A stretch of DNA of 31,430 nucleotides. It comes from CBDTYW01 sp965364735. Lineage in GTDB: Bacteria; Actinomycetota; Nitriliruptoria; Nitriliruptorales; Nitriliruptoraceae. Shown here in pieces: positions 1-7,669 of the stretch (its first letter is position 1; every line of letters begins with the position of its first letter). The notes beneath the pieces were generated by a model that did not search any database, was not told the DNA's origin, and saw nothing but the letters and a program-made list of their open reading frames with translations. Both the position numbers and the translations under genes were made by a program. The stretch spans positions 1 to 31,430 of the forward strand of contig CBDTYW010000011.1 of NCBI GenBank assembly GCA_965364735.1, read 5' to 3'.

Positions 1-479
1 AGGTTGATCAACCCCGCCTTGGCCGCCCCGTATGCCGCGGTCCCCGGCGACGGGCGCGCGCCGCTGACGCTGGCGATGTTCACGATCACGCCGCCGGTGG
101 CCTGTGCCTGCATGACGGCGTTCGCGGCCTTCGCGACCAGCAGCGGCGCGGTGAGGTTCAGCGCGATGATCTTCTCGAGGTAGGACGTCGACGCGTCCTC
201 GACCAGCGCGTACGGGGTCCCGCCGGCGTTGTTGACGACGACGTCGAGCCTGCCGTGCTCCGCGACGACCAGGGCGATGAGGGCATCGACGGACTCCGCG
301 TCACGGACGTCACACGCGGAGAAGCTCGCGGTGTTGCCGTCGACCGTGGGGAGCCCGTCCACGGGCCGGCGCCCGCACGTCACGACCGTGTCGCCGTCAG
401 CGAGGAACGCACGGGCGATGCCGCGACCGATCCCCTTGGCGCCACCGGTGACGAGCACCACGCGCTGCTGCTGGGTCAT
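1..479 (-). CDS. Short-chain dehydrogenase/reductase (3' end outside window)
   Basis: The first 159 residues of a classical SDR are visible; the C-terminal part (roughly 90 residues for this family) lies beyond base 1. The Rossmann motif TGGAKGIG is at residues 11-18, NNAG at 83-86, the Ser-bearing strand NIASVSG at about 134-140, and the catalytic YGAAK (Tyr150, Lys154) sits almost at the window edge, so it should be an active NAD(P)-dependent oxidoreductase. The ATG at 479 is preceded by GGAG six bases upstream. It is divergent from echA20 and shares a 170-base control region with two copies of the repeated operator. In M. tuberculosis two SDR genes (Rv3548c, Rv3549c) sit divergently beside echA20 in the KstR2 regulon, so a role in oxidising a hydroxy-acyl-CoA of steroid C/D-ring breakdown is likely. 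The exact substrate is not readable. Confidence 0.85.
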   Translation of the reverse strand, partial: MTQQQRVVLVTGGAKGIGRGIARAFLADGDTVVTCGRRPVDGLPTVDGNTASFSACDVRDAESVDALIALVVAEHGRLDVVVNNAGGTPYALVEDASTSYLEKIIALNLTAPLLVAKAANAVMQAQATGGVIVNIASVSGARPSPGTAAYGAAKAGLIN

Positions 480-535
480 CGCTTGCTCCGATCACAGGTC
501 GCGCCACCGCGGAAGGCGACGCCGCCCTGAAGATA

Positions 536-552
536 ACTGACGACCCGTCAGA
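536..552. promoter_or_regulatory. Operator 1 (inverted repeat) at the SDR promoter
   Basis: ACTGACGACCCGTCAGA is a 15-base core palindrome CTGACG-NNN-CGTCAG, the same element found at 618, 10932 and 25146. Read leftward, it is followed at once by TATCTT (positions 535-530), a good -10 hexamer for the SDR gene that starts about 50 bases further on. A repressor bound here would cover the -35/-10 spacer. Seen: the repeat and the -10-like hexamer. Inferred: binding by a TetR-like acyl-CoA-responsive repressor. Confidence 0.75.
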
Positions 553-617
553 AACCGCGCGCTGACCGAGCCCGGACGTTTCGCCCGACACGCCCCGCGA
601 GGTAGCGTTGACCACGA

Positions 618-634
618 TCTGACGCCCCGTCAGA
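618..634. promoter_or_regulatory. Operator 2 in front of the echA20-ipdABC operon
   Basis: TCTGACGCCCCGTCAGA is a perfect 7-base inverted repeat with a 3-base spacer. It ends 15 bases before the echA20 ATG and just upstream of its GGAG ribosome-binding site (641-644). No -10 follows it, so the promoter probably lies upstream (TAGCGT at 603-608 is a candidate). The operator would then cover the transcription start or early leader. Confidence 0.75.
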
Positions 635-649
635 AACGCCGGAGAGCTC

Positions 650-1414
650 ATGTCGCGCAGCATCACGACGACCATCACCGACCACGTCGCGGAGGTCGTC
701 GTCGACCATCCGCCGGTCAACGCCCTGCCCGTCGCCGGGTGGTTCGCGCTTGCCGACGCGATCCTCGCCGCCGGCCGTGACCCCGAGGTCTCCGCGGTCG
801 TGCTGCGGGCGGAGGGCAAGGGCTTCAACGCCGGCGTCGACATCAAGGAGCTCGCCGACGACCCGCACCACGTCGCCCTGATCGGCGTGAACCGCGGGTG
901 CTACGCAGCGTTCGCGGCGGTCTACGACTGCGAGGTCCCGGTGATCTCCGCCGTCCAGGGCTTCTGCGTCGGCGGCGGGATCGGCCTGATCGGCAACTCC
1001 GACATCATCGTCGCCTCCGACGACGCGACCTTCGGCCTGCCCGAGGTCGACCGTGGCGCGCTCGGCGCAGCCACCCACCTCAGCCGCATGGTCCCTCAGC
1101 ACAAGATGCGCGCGATGGTCTTCCTCGCCGAGACGATCACGGCCGCCGAGCTCGCCTCGTACGGCTCCGTGCAGGCCGTGGTCCCGCGCGACCAGCTGCG
1201 CGACACCGCCATGGCGCTCGGCGCCGAGATCGCCGCGAAGTCCCCGACGATCATCCGCCGTGCCAAGGAAGCGCTCAACGGGATCGACCCCGTCGACGTG
1301 AAGCGCTCCTACCGCTTCGAGCAAGGCCTCACCTACGAGCTGACGCTGCGCGGCGTCGCCCAGGAGGCCCGCGACGCCTTCGTCGAGAAGCGCGACGCCG
1401 ACTTCGACGCCTGA
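650..1414 (+). CDS. echA20: EchA20-like crotonase, steroid D-ring hydrolase
   Basis: A 254-residue enoyl-CoA hydratase/isomerase-fold protein. Oxyanion-hole segments are FNAGVDIKEL (59-68) and GFCVGGGIGL (104-113); FGLPEVDRG (128-136) carries Glu132 at the place of the second crotonase glutamate. The first usual glutamate (GGGxE) is absent, the motif reading GGGIG, so ordinary hydration is unlikely. M. tuberculosis EchA20 hydrolytically opens ring D of HIEC-CoA to give COCHEA-CoA, the substrate of IpdAB; length and gene order here match. The ATG at 650 has GGAG six bases upstream. It is first gene of an operon with ipdA 30 bases downstream, probably controlled by the operator at 618. The assignment rests mainly on motif plus order with ipdA-ipdB-ipdC; a generic EchA is the alternative. 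Confidence 0.88.
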   Translation: MSRSITTTITDHVAEVVVDHPPVNALPVAGWFALADAILAAGRDPEVSAVVLRAEGKGFNAGVDIKELADDPHHVALIGVNRGCYAAFAAVYDCEVPVISAVQGFCVGGGIGLIGNSDIIVASDDATFGLPEVDRGALGAATHLSRMVPQHKMRAMVFLAETITAAELASYGSVQAVVPRDQLRDTAMALGAEIAAKSPTIIRRAKEALNGIDPVDVKRSYRFEQGLTYELTLRGVAQEARDAFVEKRDADFDA

Positions 1415-1444
1415 GACGACTCCTCCACCGACTGGAACCCGCAC

Positions 1445-2344
1445 ATGAGCGACGCCCCGCAGATCTCTCAAGGCACCAGCAAGGTCATGACCATCGACGA
1501 GATCGTCGGTGAGCTCCGCTCCGGCATGACGATCGGCATCGGAGGCTGGGGCTCTCGCCGCAAGCCGATGGCGCTGATCCGTGCGATCGCCCGGAGCAGC
1601 GTCGATGATCTCACGATCGTCAGCTACGGCGGCCCCGACGTCGGGATCCTGTGCGCGACCGGCAAGGTCCGCAAGCTCGTGTTCGCGTTCGTCTCGCTCG
1701 ACTCGATCGCGCTGGAGCCGCACTTCCGCACGGCACGCCAGTCCGGATCGATCGACGTCATGGAGCTCGACGAGGGCATGTTCCTCAGCGGGCTCGAAGC
1801 CGCCGCCAAGCGCCTGCCGTTCCTGCCGACGCGCGCCGGGCTCGGCAGCTCCGTGCTCGAGGTCAACCCCGAGCTGCAGCTCGTCTCCAACCCCTACGGC
1901 GACGGCGAGTTCGTCGCGATGCCGGCCCTGCGGACCGACGTCTCGCTCATCCACATGAACCGCGCGGACCACCGCGGCAACGGCCAGTTCCTCGGCCCCG
2001 ACTGCTACTTCGACGACCTGTTCGCGCTCGCCGCCGATCGAACCTTCATGAGCTGTGAGCGGCTCGTCGCCACCGAGCGACTGCTCGACGACGGCTCCAT
2101 CCACACGCTGCGGATCAACCGCTCCATGATCGACGGTGTGGTCGAGACCCCCAACGGGGCACACTTCACGGCGTGCGAGCCCGACCACGGCCGCGACGAG
2201 GCGTTCCAGAAGCACTACGCAGCCACCGCGAAGGACCCGGCCCTCTGGGAGGAGTTCCGTCAGCGGTTCCTCGAGGTCGACGAGGACGGCTACCAGCAGG
2301 CCGTCCGCGAGTTCACCACCGCCACCGCCGAGGCGAACGCATGA
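1445..2344 (+). CDS. ipdA: IpdA, alpha subunit of steroid ring-C-cleaving hydrolase
   Basis: A 299-residue class I CoA-transferase-fold protein (GIGGWGSRRKPM at 31-42, typical of the IpdA group). The segment ELDEGMFLSGLEAAAKRLPF (107-126) followed by LPTRAGLGSSV is the conserved IpdA active-site region. In M. tuberculosis, IpdAB has lost CoA-transferase activity and hydrolyses the last steroid ring (COCHEA-CoA to MOODA-CoA). A glutamate in this region is reported to be catalytic; which of Glu107 or Glu110 matches it needs an alignment. The stop overlaps the ipdB start by four bases (ATGA), so the two subunits are translationally coupled, as expected for an obligate heteromer. The ribosome-binding site before ATG 1445 is weak. 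A family I 3-oxoacid CoA-transferase is the alternative but the neighbours argue against it. Confidence 0.9.
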   Translation: MSDAPQISQGTSKVMTIDEIVGELRSGMTIGIGGWGSRRKPMALIRAIARSSVDDLTIVSYGGPDVGILCATGKVRKLVFAFVSLDSIALEPHFRTARQSGSIDVMELDEGMFLSGLEAAAKRLPFLPTRAGLGSSVLEVNPELQLVSNPYGDGEFVAMPALRTDVSLIHMNRADHRGNGQFLGPDCYFDDLFALAADRTFMSCERLVATERLLDDGSIHTLRINRSMIDGVVETPNGAHFTACEPDHGRDEAFQKHYAATAKDPALWEEFRQRFLEVDEDGYQQAVREFTTATAEANA

Positions 2345-3117
2345 GCGCCACCACCACCGCCGCCGCCACCCGCGCCGAGATCTGCGCCGTCGCGTGCGCC
2401 GAGGCCTTCCGCGGCGACGGTGAGATCTTCTGCTCGCCGATGGGCACGACGCCGCGCGCCGGGGCCCTGCTCGCCAAGGCGACGTTCGAGCCGGACCTGC
2501 TCATCAGCGACGGCGAGGCCACCACCATCGACGGCATCCCCGCGATGGGCTCTGGCTTCGGGGGCCACGTCGTCGAGGGCTACATCCCGTTCCGGACGGT
2601 GTTCGACGTCGTCGCGCACGGCAACCGTCACGTGATGATGGGCGCCTCGCAGATCGACCGGTACGGCAACCAGAACATCTCCGCCATCGGCGACCACGCC
2701 GCGCCGAAGATCCAGCTGCTCGGCGCCCGAGGCGGTCCCGGCAACACCGCCAACCACGCGACGAGCTACTGGGTCGCGAACCACTCGACACGGATCTTCG
2801 TCGAGCAGGTCGACTTCGTCTCCGGCGTCGGCACCGACCGTGCGGCCAAGGCCGGCACGGCCCTGGCCGGATTCCACGACCTGCGGCGCGTCATCACCAA
2901 CCTCGCGGTGCTCGACTTCGAGACCCTCGACGGGGCGATGCGGCTGCGCTCAGTGCACCCCGGCGTGACCGTCGAGGATGTCGTCGCGGCCACCGGTTTC
3001 GCGCTGACCATCGCCGACGAGGTCCCGGAGACCCGACTGCCGACCGACCTCGAGCTGCGCCTGCTCCGCGAGGTCATCGACCCCAAGAGCTTCACCGGTC
3101 GAGAGGTCAAGGCGTGA
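2341..3117 (+). CDS. ipdB: IpdB, beta subunit of steroid ring-C-cleaving hydrolase
   Basis: 258 residues from the ATG at 2341, which overlaps the ipdA stop. An in-frame ATG at 2173 would add 56 arginine-rich residues lying wholly inside ipdA and is not used. The protein is a CoA-transferase beta-type fold starting MSATTTAAATRAEICAVACA, with the region FCSPMGTTPRAGALLAKATF and a C-terminal EVIDPKSFTGREVKA. With IpdA it forms the hydrolase that opens the remaining ring of the 3a-alpha-H-hexahydroindane-derived CoA thioester. The stop overlaps the GTG of ipdC by four bases. Length is close to the roughly 250 residues of the M. tuberculosis protein. Confidence 0.9.
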   Translation: MSATTTAAATRAEICAVACAEAFRGDGEIFCSPMGTTPRAGALLAKATFEPDLLISDGEATTIDGIPAMGSGFGGHVVEGYIPFRTVFDVVAHGNRHVMMGASQIDRYGNQNISAIGDHAAPKIQLLGARGGPGNTANHATSYWVANHSTRIFVEQVDFVSGVGTDRAAKAGTALAGFHDLRRVITNLAVLDFETLDGAMRLRSVHPGVTVEDVVAATGFALTIADEVPETRLPTDLELRLLREVIDPKSFTGREVKA

Positions 3118-4178
3118 CCGTGCCGACGATCTCGACGGCCTTCACGGAGCTGGTCGGCGTCGACCATCCGATCGTGCAGACCGGCATGGGCTGGGTCGCT
3201 GGACCCCGGCTCGTCGCCGCCACCGCGGACGCGGGCGGTCTCGGGATCCTCGCCTCGGCCACGATGACCTACGACGAGCTCGAGCACGCGATCGACGACG
3301 TCCGCGCCCGGACGAGCAAGCCGTTCGGCGTGAACCTGCGCGCCGATCAGGACGACGCGCTGCGTCGCATCGACCTGCTGATCGACCGGGGTGTCCGCGT
3401 TGCGTCGTTCGCGCTCGCGCCGAAGCAGGACCTCATCCGACGCCTCCAGGACCACGGGGTGCTCGTGGTCCCGTCGGTCGGAGCGCTGCGCCACGCGCAG
3501 AAGGTCTCCGAATGGGGCGTCGACGCCGTGCTCGTGCAGGGCGGCGAGGGCGGCGGCCACACCGGTGCCGTGCCGACCTCGCTGCTGCTCCCCCAGGTCG
3601 TCGACGCGGTCGACGTCCCCGTCATCGGCGCCGGCGGGTTCTTCGACGGACGCGGTCTCGTCGCGGCGCTGGCCTACGGGGCGTCCGCCATCGCGATGGG
3701 CACGCGGTTCCTGCTCACCCAGGAGTCGACCGTCCCCGAGGAGGTCAAGCGGTTCTACCTCGGCCACTCCGTGACCGACACCGTCCGCACGACGAAGGTC
3801 GACGGCGTCCCGCACCGGGTGCTCCGCACCGATCTCGTCGATGCGCTCGAGGGCGCCAGCGGGGCGACGTCGCTGCTCCAGGCTGCCCGCAACGGGCTCA
3901 GGTTCAAGGAGCTGACCGGCACGTCGTTGAAGTCGCTGCTCGTCGAGGGCAAGGCGATGAAGGACTCCCGCGACCTGTCGTGGTCGCAGGTCGTGATGTC
4001 GGCCAACACGCCGATGCTGCTGAAGGCCGCGATGGTCGACGGACGCCCCGACCTCGGGGTGATGTCGTCCGGTCAGGTCGTCGGTGTGATCGACGACCTC
4101 CCGACCGTCGCCGACCTCATCGCGCGGATCATGGACGAGGCCGCGACAACGCTTGCCGGCCTGCCGTCTGCGAGCTGA
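3114..4178 (+). CDS. ipdC: IpdC-like flavin-dependent dehydrogenase (nitronate monooxygenase family)
   Basis: 354 residues from a GTG at 3114 that overlaps the ipdB stop (GTGA). It is an FMN-binding TIM barrel of the 2-nitropropane dioxygenase/nitronate monooxygenase family: VDHPIVQTGMGWVAGP near the N-terminus, QGGEGGGHTGAVP in the middle and VIGAGGFFDGRGLVAALAYG with AIAMGTRFLLT for phosphate/flavin binding. Family membership alone would suggest nitroalkane oxidation. Position as fourth gene after echA20-ipdA-ipdB matches M. tuberculosis ipdC (about the same length), proposed to introduce the ring double bond that converts HIC-CoA to HIEC-CoA, the EchA20 substrate. It is probably last in the operon, since 98 bases and a separate ribosome-binding site follow. 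Confidence 0.85.
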   Translation: MTVPTISTAFTELVGVDHPIVQTGMGWVAGPRLVAATADAGGLGILASATMTYDELEHAIDDVRARTSKPFGVNLRADQDDALRRIDLLIDRGVRVASFALAPKQDLIRRLQDHGVLVVPSVGALRHAQKVSEWGVDAVLVQGGEGGGHTGAVPTSLLLPQVVDAVDVPVIGAGGFFDGRGLVAALAYGASAIAMGTRFLLTQESTVPEEVKRFYLGHSVTDTVRTTKVDGVPHRVLRTDLVDALEGASGATSLLQAARNGLRFKELTGTSLKSLLVEGKAMKDSRDLSWSQVVMSANTPMLLKAAMVDGRPDLGVMSSGQVVGVIDDLPTVADLIARIMDEAATTLAGLPSAS

Positions 4179-4276
4179 CCGAAGCCGTCAGGTTTGGCGC
4201 GTTGACGGGCCGGGCACCCCTCGTGCGTTCCCGGACCACGCCCCCTGCAGGTCCACCTCGCCCAAGGTGCCGCCCA

Positions 4277-4372
4277 ATGCTCTTCGCAGCCATCGCCGTC
4301 GTCCCGCTGTCACTCCTCGCCGTCCTCGAGCTGGCTGCGCTCCGGCTCCGGTCCACGGACCTCGTCTCCTGA
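4277..4372 (+). CDS. 31-residue single-span membrane peptide (first of a pair)
   Basis: A short open frame starting MLFAAIAVVPLSLL, continuing hydrophobic to about residue 22, then a polar tail LRLRSTDLVS. One membrane span is predicted. AAGG lies nine bases before the ATG, and a 12-bp hairpin starts 20 bases after the stop. A second 31-residue frame of the same design lies at 4567. No family recognised. Existence as a gene is inferred from hydrophobicity, the ribosome-binding site, the terminator-like hairpin and its twin. Confidence 0.45.
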   Translation: MLFAAIAVVPLSLLAVLELAALRLRSTDLVS

Positions 4373-4392
4373 CCGAGACCACAGGCTTCCCC

Positions 4393-4420
4393 GAACGGCC
4401 CGCCTCATGGCGGGCCGTTC
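4393..4420 (+). terminator. Strong hairpin, terminator-like
   Basis: A perfect 12-bp stem (GAACGGCCCGCC / GGCGGGCCGTTC) with a TCAT loop. It lies 20 bases after the first 31-residue frame and about 215 bases after ipdC. There is no following T-run, so it is either an actinobacterial I-shaped terminator or an attenuating/processing hairpin. Confidence 0.7.
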
Positions 4421-4459
4421 GTCATGTCCGTCCACGACCCCAGATCCTGGAACCGGACA

Positions 4460-4471
4460 GAACGCGCGTTC
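4460..4471. promoter_or_regulatory. GAACGCGCGTTC palindrome
   Basis: A perfect 12-base palindrome in the gap between the hairpin and the second small frame. It could be an operator for the downstream peptide or the aldo/keto reductase, but such short GC-rich palindromes also arise by chance. No promoter is obvious beside it. Confidence 0.3.
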
Positions 4472-4566
4472 CGGGATGGGCAAGGTGACCCATGGGCGCG
4501 ACGGTGCTGCGGGAGGAAGGTGAACACGTCGCACACCGGGCCCGCCGCCCAGGAAGCAGGACCAAG

Positions 4567-4662
4567 ATGATCTTCACCGTGATCCCCTTCCTCGCCCTCA
4601 TCGGCCTCGTGATCCTCGACGTCCTCTCGAGCGCCCGCGAGCGCCACACCAGCTGGAACTGA
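4567..4662 (+). CDS. 31-residue single-span membrane peptide (second of a pair)
   Basis: The frame begins MIFTVIPFLALIGLVILDVL and ends with a polar tail SSARERHTSWN. Like the frame at 4277 it has exactly 31 codons, a hydrophobic first two thirds and a basic/polar end. AGGA at 4558-4561 precedes the ATG by five bases. An in-frame ATG at 4492 would add 25 polar, arginine-rich residues; the later start is preferred for its ribosome-binding site and for matching its twin. Function unknown. Confidence 0.45.
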   Translation: MIFTVIPFLALIGLVILDVLSSARERHTSWN

Positions 4663-4746
4663 CCGAGGGCGCCCCGAACGAGCGGAGACGGCGCACGTCC
4701 GCCATGATCGGCTCCTGGAACTGAACCCGCGAGCGCCGAGGCAGAC

Positions 4747-5721
4747 GTGCAGTACACGAGGATGGGCCGGACGGGCCTCAAGATGTCGCGGATCGTGCTG
4801 GGGATGATGTCCTACGGCGATCCGGGCTGGCGTGACTGGGTGCTCGACGAGGCCGCCTCGGAGCCCTTCGTCGTCGCGGCGCTCGAGGCCGGGATCACGA
4901 CGTTCGACACGTCGAACATGTACTCCGACGGGGCGTCGGAGCAGGTCACCGGCACGCTCCTCGGCCGACACGCCGAGCGCGAGGACGTCGTCATCGCGAC
5001 GAAGGTGTTCTTCAACTTCCGCGACGGCCGACCAAACCGCGGCGGGCTGTCGCGCAAGCACGTGCTCAGCGAGGTCGACGCCTCCCTCCGGCGTCTCGAC
5101 ACCGACTACATCGACCTCTACCAGATCCATCGGCTCGACCCGGAGACGCCGATCGAGGAGACGATGCTCGCGCTGCACGAGTGCGTCGTGGCGGGCAAGG
5201 TCCGCTATCTCGGCGCGTCGTCGATGTGGACGTGGCAGTTCGTGCAGGCCAACGAGATCGCCGCGCGCAACGGCTGGACACCGTTCACGTGCATGCAGAA
5301 CCACCACAACCTCCTCTACCGCGAGGAGGAGCGCGAGATGCTCCCGTACTGCCGCGACGCCGGGATCGGGGTGATCCCGTGGTCGCCGCTCGCCCGTGGC
5401 CTGATCGCGCGCGCCCACGCCCCGGACACCGCGACGAAGCGCAACGACAGCGACACGCTGACCCCGCATCTCTACGCCGGCGGCGACCGCGAGATCCTCT
5501 CCCGCGTCGCGGAGGTCGCGGACCGCCTCGGGGCCGTGCCCGCACAGGTCGGCCTCGCCTGGCTCCTGCACCAGCCCGGCATCACCGGCCCGATCATCGG
5601 CGCGACGAAGCTCTCGCACCTCACCGATGCCGTCGGGGCCCTGGATCTCGAGCTCACGCCCGAGGACCTCGCTGCGCTCGAGGAGCCCTACACCGCCCGC
5701 CCGGTCGTCGGCCACAGCTAG
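4747..5721 (+). CDS. Aldo/keto reductase
   Basis: A 324-residue NADP-dependent (alpha/beta)8-barrel oxidoreductase of the YajO/Tas-type AKR branch. The catalytic tetrad is complete: Asp54 and Tyr59 in TTFDTSNMYSDG, Lys86 in VVIATKV and His128 in YQIHRLDP. VIPWSPLARGL and GPIIGATKLSHL are the usual cofactor-side loops. The GTG at 4747 has GAGG just upstream. The gene is convergent with the patatin pseudogene, only three bases separating the stops. It could reduce a keto or aldehyde intermediate of steroid or lipid breakdown, but no operator of the steroid type precedes it, so its place in the pathway is unproven. Confidence 0.88.
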   Translation: MQYTRMGRTGLKMSRIVLGMMSYGDPGWRDWVLDEAASEPFVVAALEAGITTFDTSNMYSDGASEQVTGTLLGRHAEREDVVIATKVFFNFRDGRPNRGGLSRKHVLSEVDASLRRLDTDYIDLYQIHRLDPETPIEETMLALHECVVAGKVRYLGASSMWTWQFVQANEIAARNGWTPFTCMQNHHNLLYREEEREMLPYCRDAGIGVIPWSPLARGLIARAHAPDTATKRNDSDTLTPHLYAGGDREILSRVAEVADRLGAVPAQVGLAWLLHQPGITGPIIGATKLSHLTDAVGALDLELTPEDLAALEEPYTARPVVGHS

Positions 5722-5724
5722 CGA

Positions 5725-6496
5725 TCAGGCCGCCCTGACCATCTCGACGATGGCCGTCGGGGCGCCGACGAGGTCCGGGCACGCAGCCATGATCTTCGCT
5801 CGCGCCTCGACCCGCGCACGACGGAGCACGTCACGCTGGGCGTCGCGGTCGTCGGCGAGCGGCGAGAAGCCCATCGCCCGAGCCGTCGCGGAGCTCGGCG
5901 CGAGCGTGACGACGCGATGACCGGCGGCGGCCAACGTGGCCACCTCGCTGCGGATCTGGCCGTTGGCGAGCCAGCGCATCGGGGCGTCGACGGAACGGCT
6001 GAAGGTGCCGTTGGAGGCGAGCGGGGCGCTGACCACGATCAGGTCGAGGTCGTCGCGCGACGCGAGCAGGTCGGCGTTCGTCGTGGAGCAGATGCCGGCG
6101 TCGACGTGACGATGGCCGTCGACGACCATGGGGCGGAACACTCCCGGGATGCTCGCGGCGGCGGTGCAGGCGAAGCCGGGGCTGACCTCAGGTGGCTGAT
6201 CGCGGCCGAAGACGACGCGCTCACGGCGGCGGGAGCTGGCCTGGCGGGTCGCACCGCTCGTGCAGGCGACGGTGTCCGTCGCGCGACATCCGGGTGCCGT
6301 TGAGCTCGGCAGCCAGATCGTCCACGGCGAAGCCGCCCCGGAGCACGCCCGCGGTGATCGCGCCGATGGAGGTGCCGACCATGAGCTCGGCGTCACGAGC
6401 GTCGACGGCGAGGGCGTCCTGGAGCCCTTGAAGCGCCCCGACGTGCCATGCGTAGCCCGGGAAGGCTCCTGCTCCGAGGACGAGTCCGATGCGCAT
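5725..6496 (-). pseudogene. Decayed patatin-like phospholipase (internal deletion plus frameshift)
   Basis: Two frames on the minus strand together make a shortened copy of the patatin-like gene at 6591-7544. From ATG 6496 the first frame reads MRIGLVLGAGAFPGYAWHVG, keeps the nucleophile elbow GTSIG and continues to CDPPGQLPPP before a stop near 6221. The homology resumes in another frame with RERVVFGRD and runs through VDAGICSTTNADLL to the stop at 5725. Compared with the intact neighbour, about 80 residues (its positions 91-170) are missing at the junction and the frame is changed, so serine and aspartate of the catalytic dyad can no longer be in one chain. The size of the gap argues for a real deletion rather than a sequencing slip. 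Confidence 0.85.
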
Positions 6497-6590
6497 GCGC
6501 GTGCCGAGGTGTGCCGTCCGGCGTCGTCGCCGAGACGGCGCGTTGCCGTCGGCTGTTGTTCGTCAGCGCCGACCGGAAGGTTGGCTCCCG

Positions 6591-7544
6591 TCAGGCGAAG
6601 CCGCGCATCGCTGCGCGGGCCTCGGCGCGGGCGCCGGTGTAGACCCAGCCCTGCGCCTCGCGGTCATCGACCAGCGGGTTCGTCCCCATCGCGCGGGCGG
6701 TCCTCGACGAGGGGGAGATCGTGACGACGTGGTGGCCGACGTCGCGCAGGCCTCGCACCTCGTGACGGATCTGCGCAGAGGTGACGACGCGGACGGGAGC
6801 GTCGAGCGTCGTCGGGAACATGGCGGCGCTCGCGAGCGGGGCGCTGACGACTACGAGGTCGAGGTCGTCGCGGTCGCGGAGCAGGTCGGCGTTCGTCGTG
6901 GAGCCGATCCCGGCGTCGACGTAGAACTCCCCTTCGATCTCCACCGGCTTGAACACCCCCGGGATGCTCCCGGACGCCGCGCACGCCACACCGGGGCTGA
7001 CGATCGGCGAGCCGTCCCGGCCGAACACCACCCGCGCGCCGTCGCGGACGCGCGTCGCGACCACCCAGAGATCACGCTCGGGCCACGTCTTCTCGAGCAG
7101 CGTGTCGATGGAGTGACCGACGGGCGCGAGCGACCCGCGCCCCTTCGGGACGAGTCCGGCGACGCCCTGCATGACGAGCGAACGCACGTGTCGTTCGTCG
7201 TCAAGGGTCGCGATCGCGCGGAGCGCGCCGATGCCGCTGGGCATCGGCGCCGGCAGCTTCAGCGGACCGACGTCGGGCGGCAGCATGTGCGGCGGATCGA
7301 TGTGGTGCGCGGAGAGCCGCTCGCCCTCCTGCGACTTCGGCGTGCCGAGGATCGCGGCGGCGAGGTCTGCGATCGCGAACCCGCCGCGGATGCCGCCGCC
7401 GGTGATCGATCCGATCGAGGTCCCGACGATGACCTCGGCGTCACGTGCGTCCCAGCCGAGAGCGTCCTCGATGCCATGGAGCACGCCGACATGCCACGCG
7501 TGTCCGGGGTACGCACCGGCGCCGAGCACGAGGCCGATGCGCAT
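6591..7544 (-). CDS. Patatin-like phospholipase, intact paralogue
   Basis: 317 residues from ATG 7544. A frame extension to 7610 adds 22 residues not shared with the paralogue, whereas ATG 7544 has GAAGG upstream and gives the same MRIGLVLGAG start as the broken copy. Patatin/RssA-type acyl hydrolase: glycine-rich oxyanion loop GAGAYPG (8-14), nucleophile Ser43 in GTSIG, catalytic Asp210 in VDAGIGSTTN. The family hydrolyses acyl esters of lipids using a Ser-Asp dyad. No signal peptide or membrane span is seen, so a cytoplasmic or membrane-peripheral enzyme is likely. It lies 94 bases from the start of its decayed tandem copy and diverges from arsC. A link to sterol-ester or membrane-lipid turnover is plausible but only by neighbourhood. 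Confidence 0.85.
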   Translation of the reverse strand: MRIGLVLGAGAYPGHAWHVGVLHGIEDALGWDARDAEVIVGTSIGSITGGGIRGGFAIADLAAAILGTPKSQEGERLSAHHIDPPHMLPPDVGPLKLPAPMPSGIGALRAIATLDDERHVRSLVMQGVAGLVPKGRGSLAPVGHSIDTLLEKTWPERDLWVVATRVRDGARVVFGRDGSPIVSPGVACAASGSIPGVFKPVEIEGEFYVDAGIGSTTNADLLRDRDDLDLVVVSAPLASAAMFPTTLDAPVRVVTSAQIRHEVRGLRDVGHHVVTISPSSRTARAMGTNPLVDDREAQGWVYTGARAEARAAMRGFA

Positions 7545-7669
7545 GTGGTGGCCTTCGTGTGGTCGAGAGGTCGACGCCCATCGGGGCGCCGGAGGGTCAC
7601 AGGCTGCCATGTCGGGCGCCTCGATGCTTCACTCGGCCCAGACCCGCCACCCGATGAGGCCACACCGCG

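Noticed and set aside
548..2215. Long minus-strand frame over echA20 and ipdA
   Set aside because: Antisense shadow in high-GC DNA; composition is D/R/V-rich with no motif, while both plus-strand genes have family motifs.
2173..2340. Upstream start for ipdB
   Set aside because: It would add 56 arginine/proline-rich residues inside ipdA; ATG 2341 overlaps the ipdA stop in the standard coupled manner.
4153..4488. A 111-codon frame after ipdC
   Set aside because: It overlaps the ipdC end and reads through the terminator-like hairpin; proline/arginine-rich without motif, and no ribosome-binding site.
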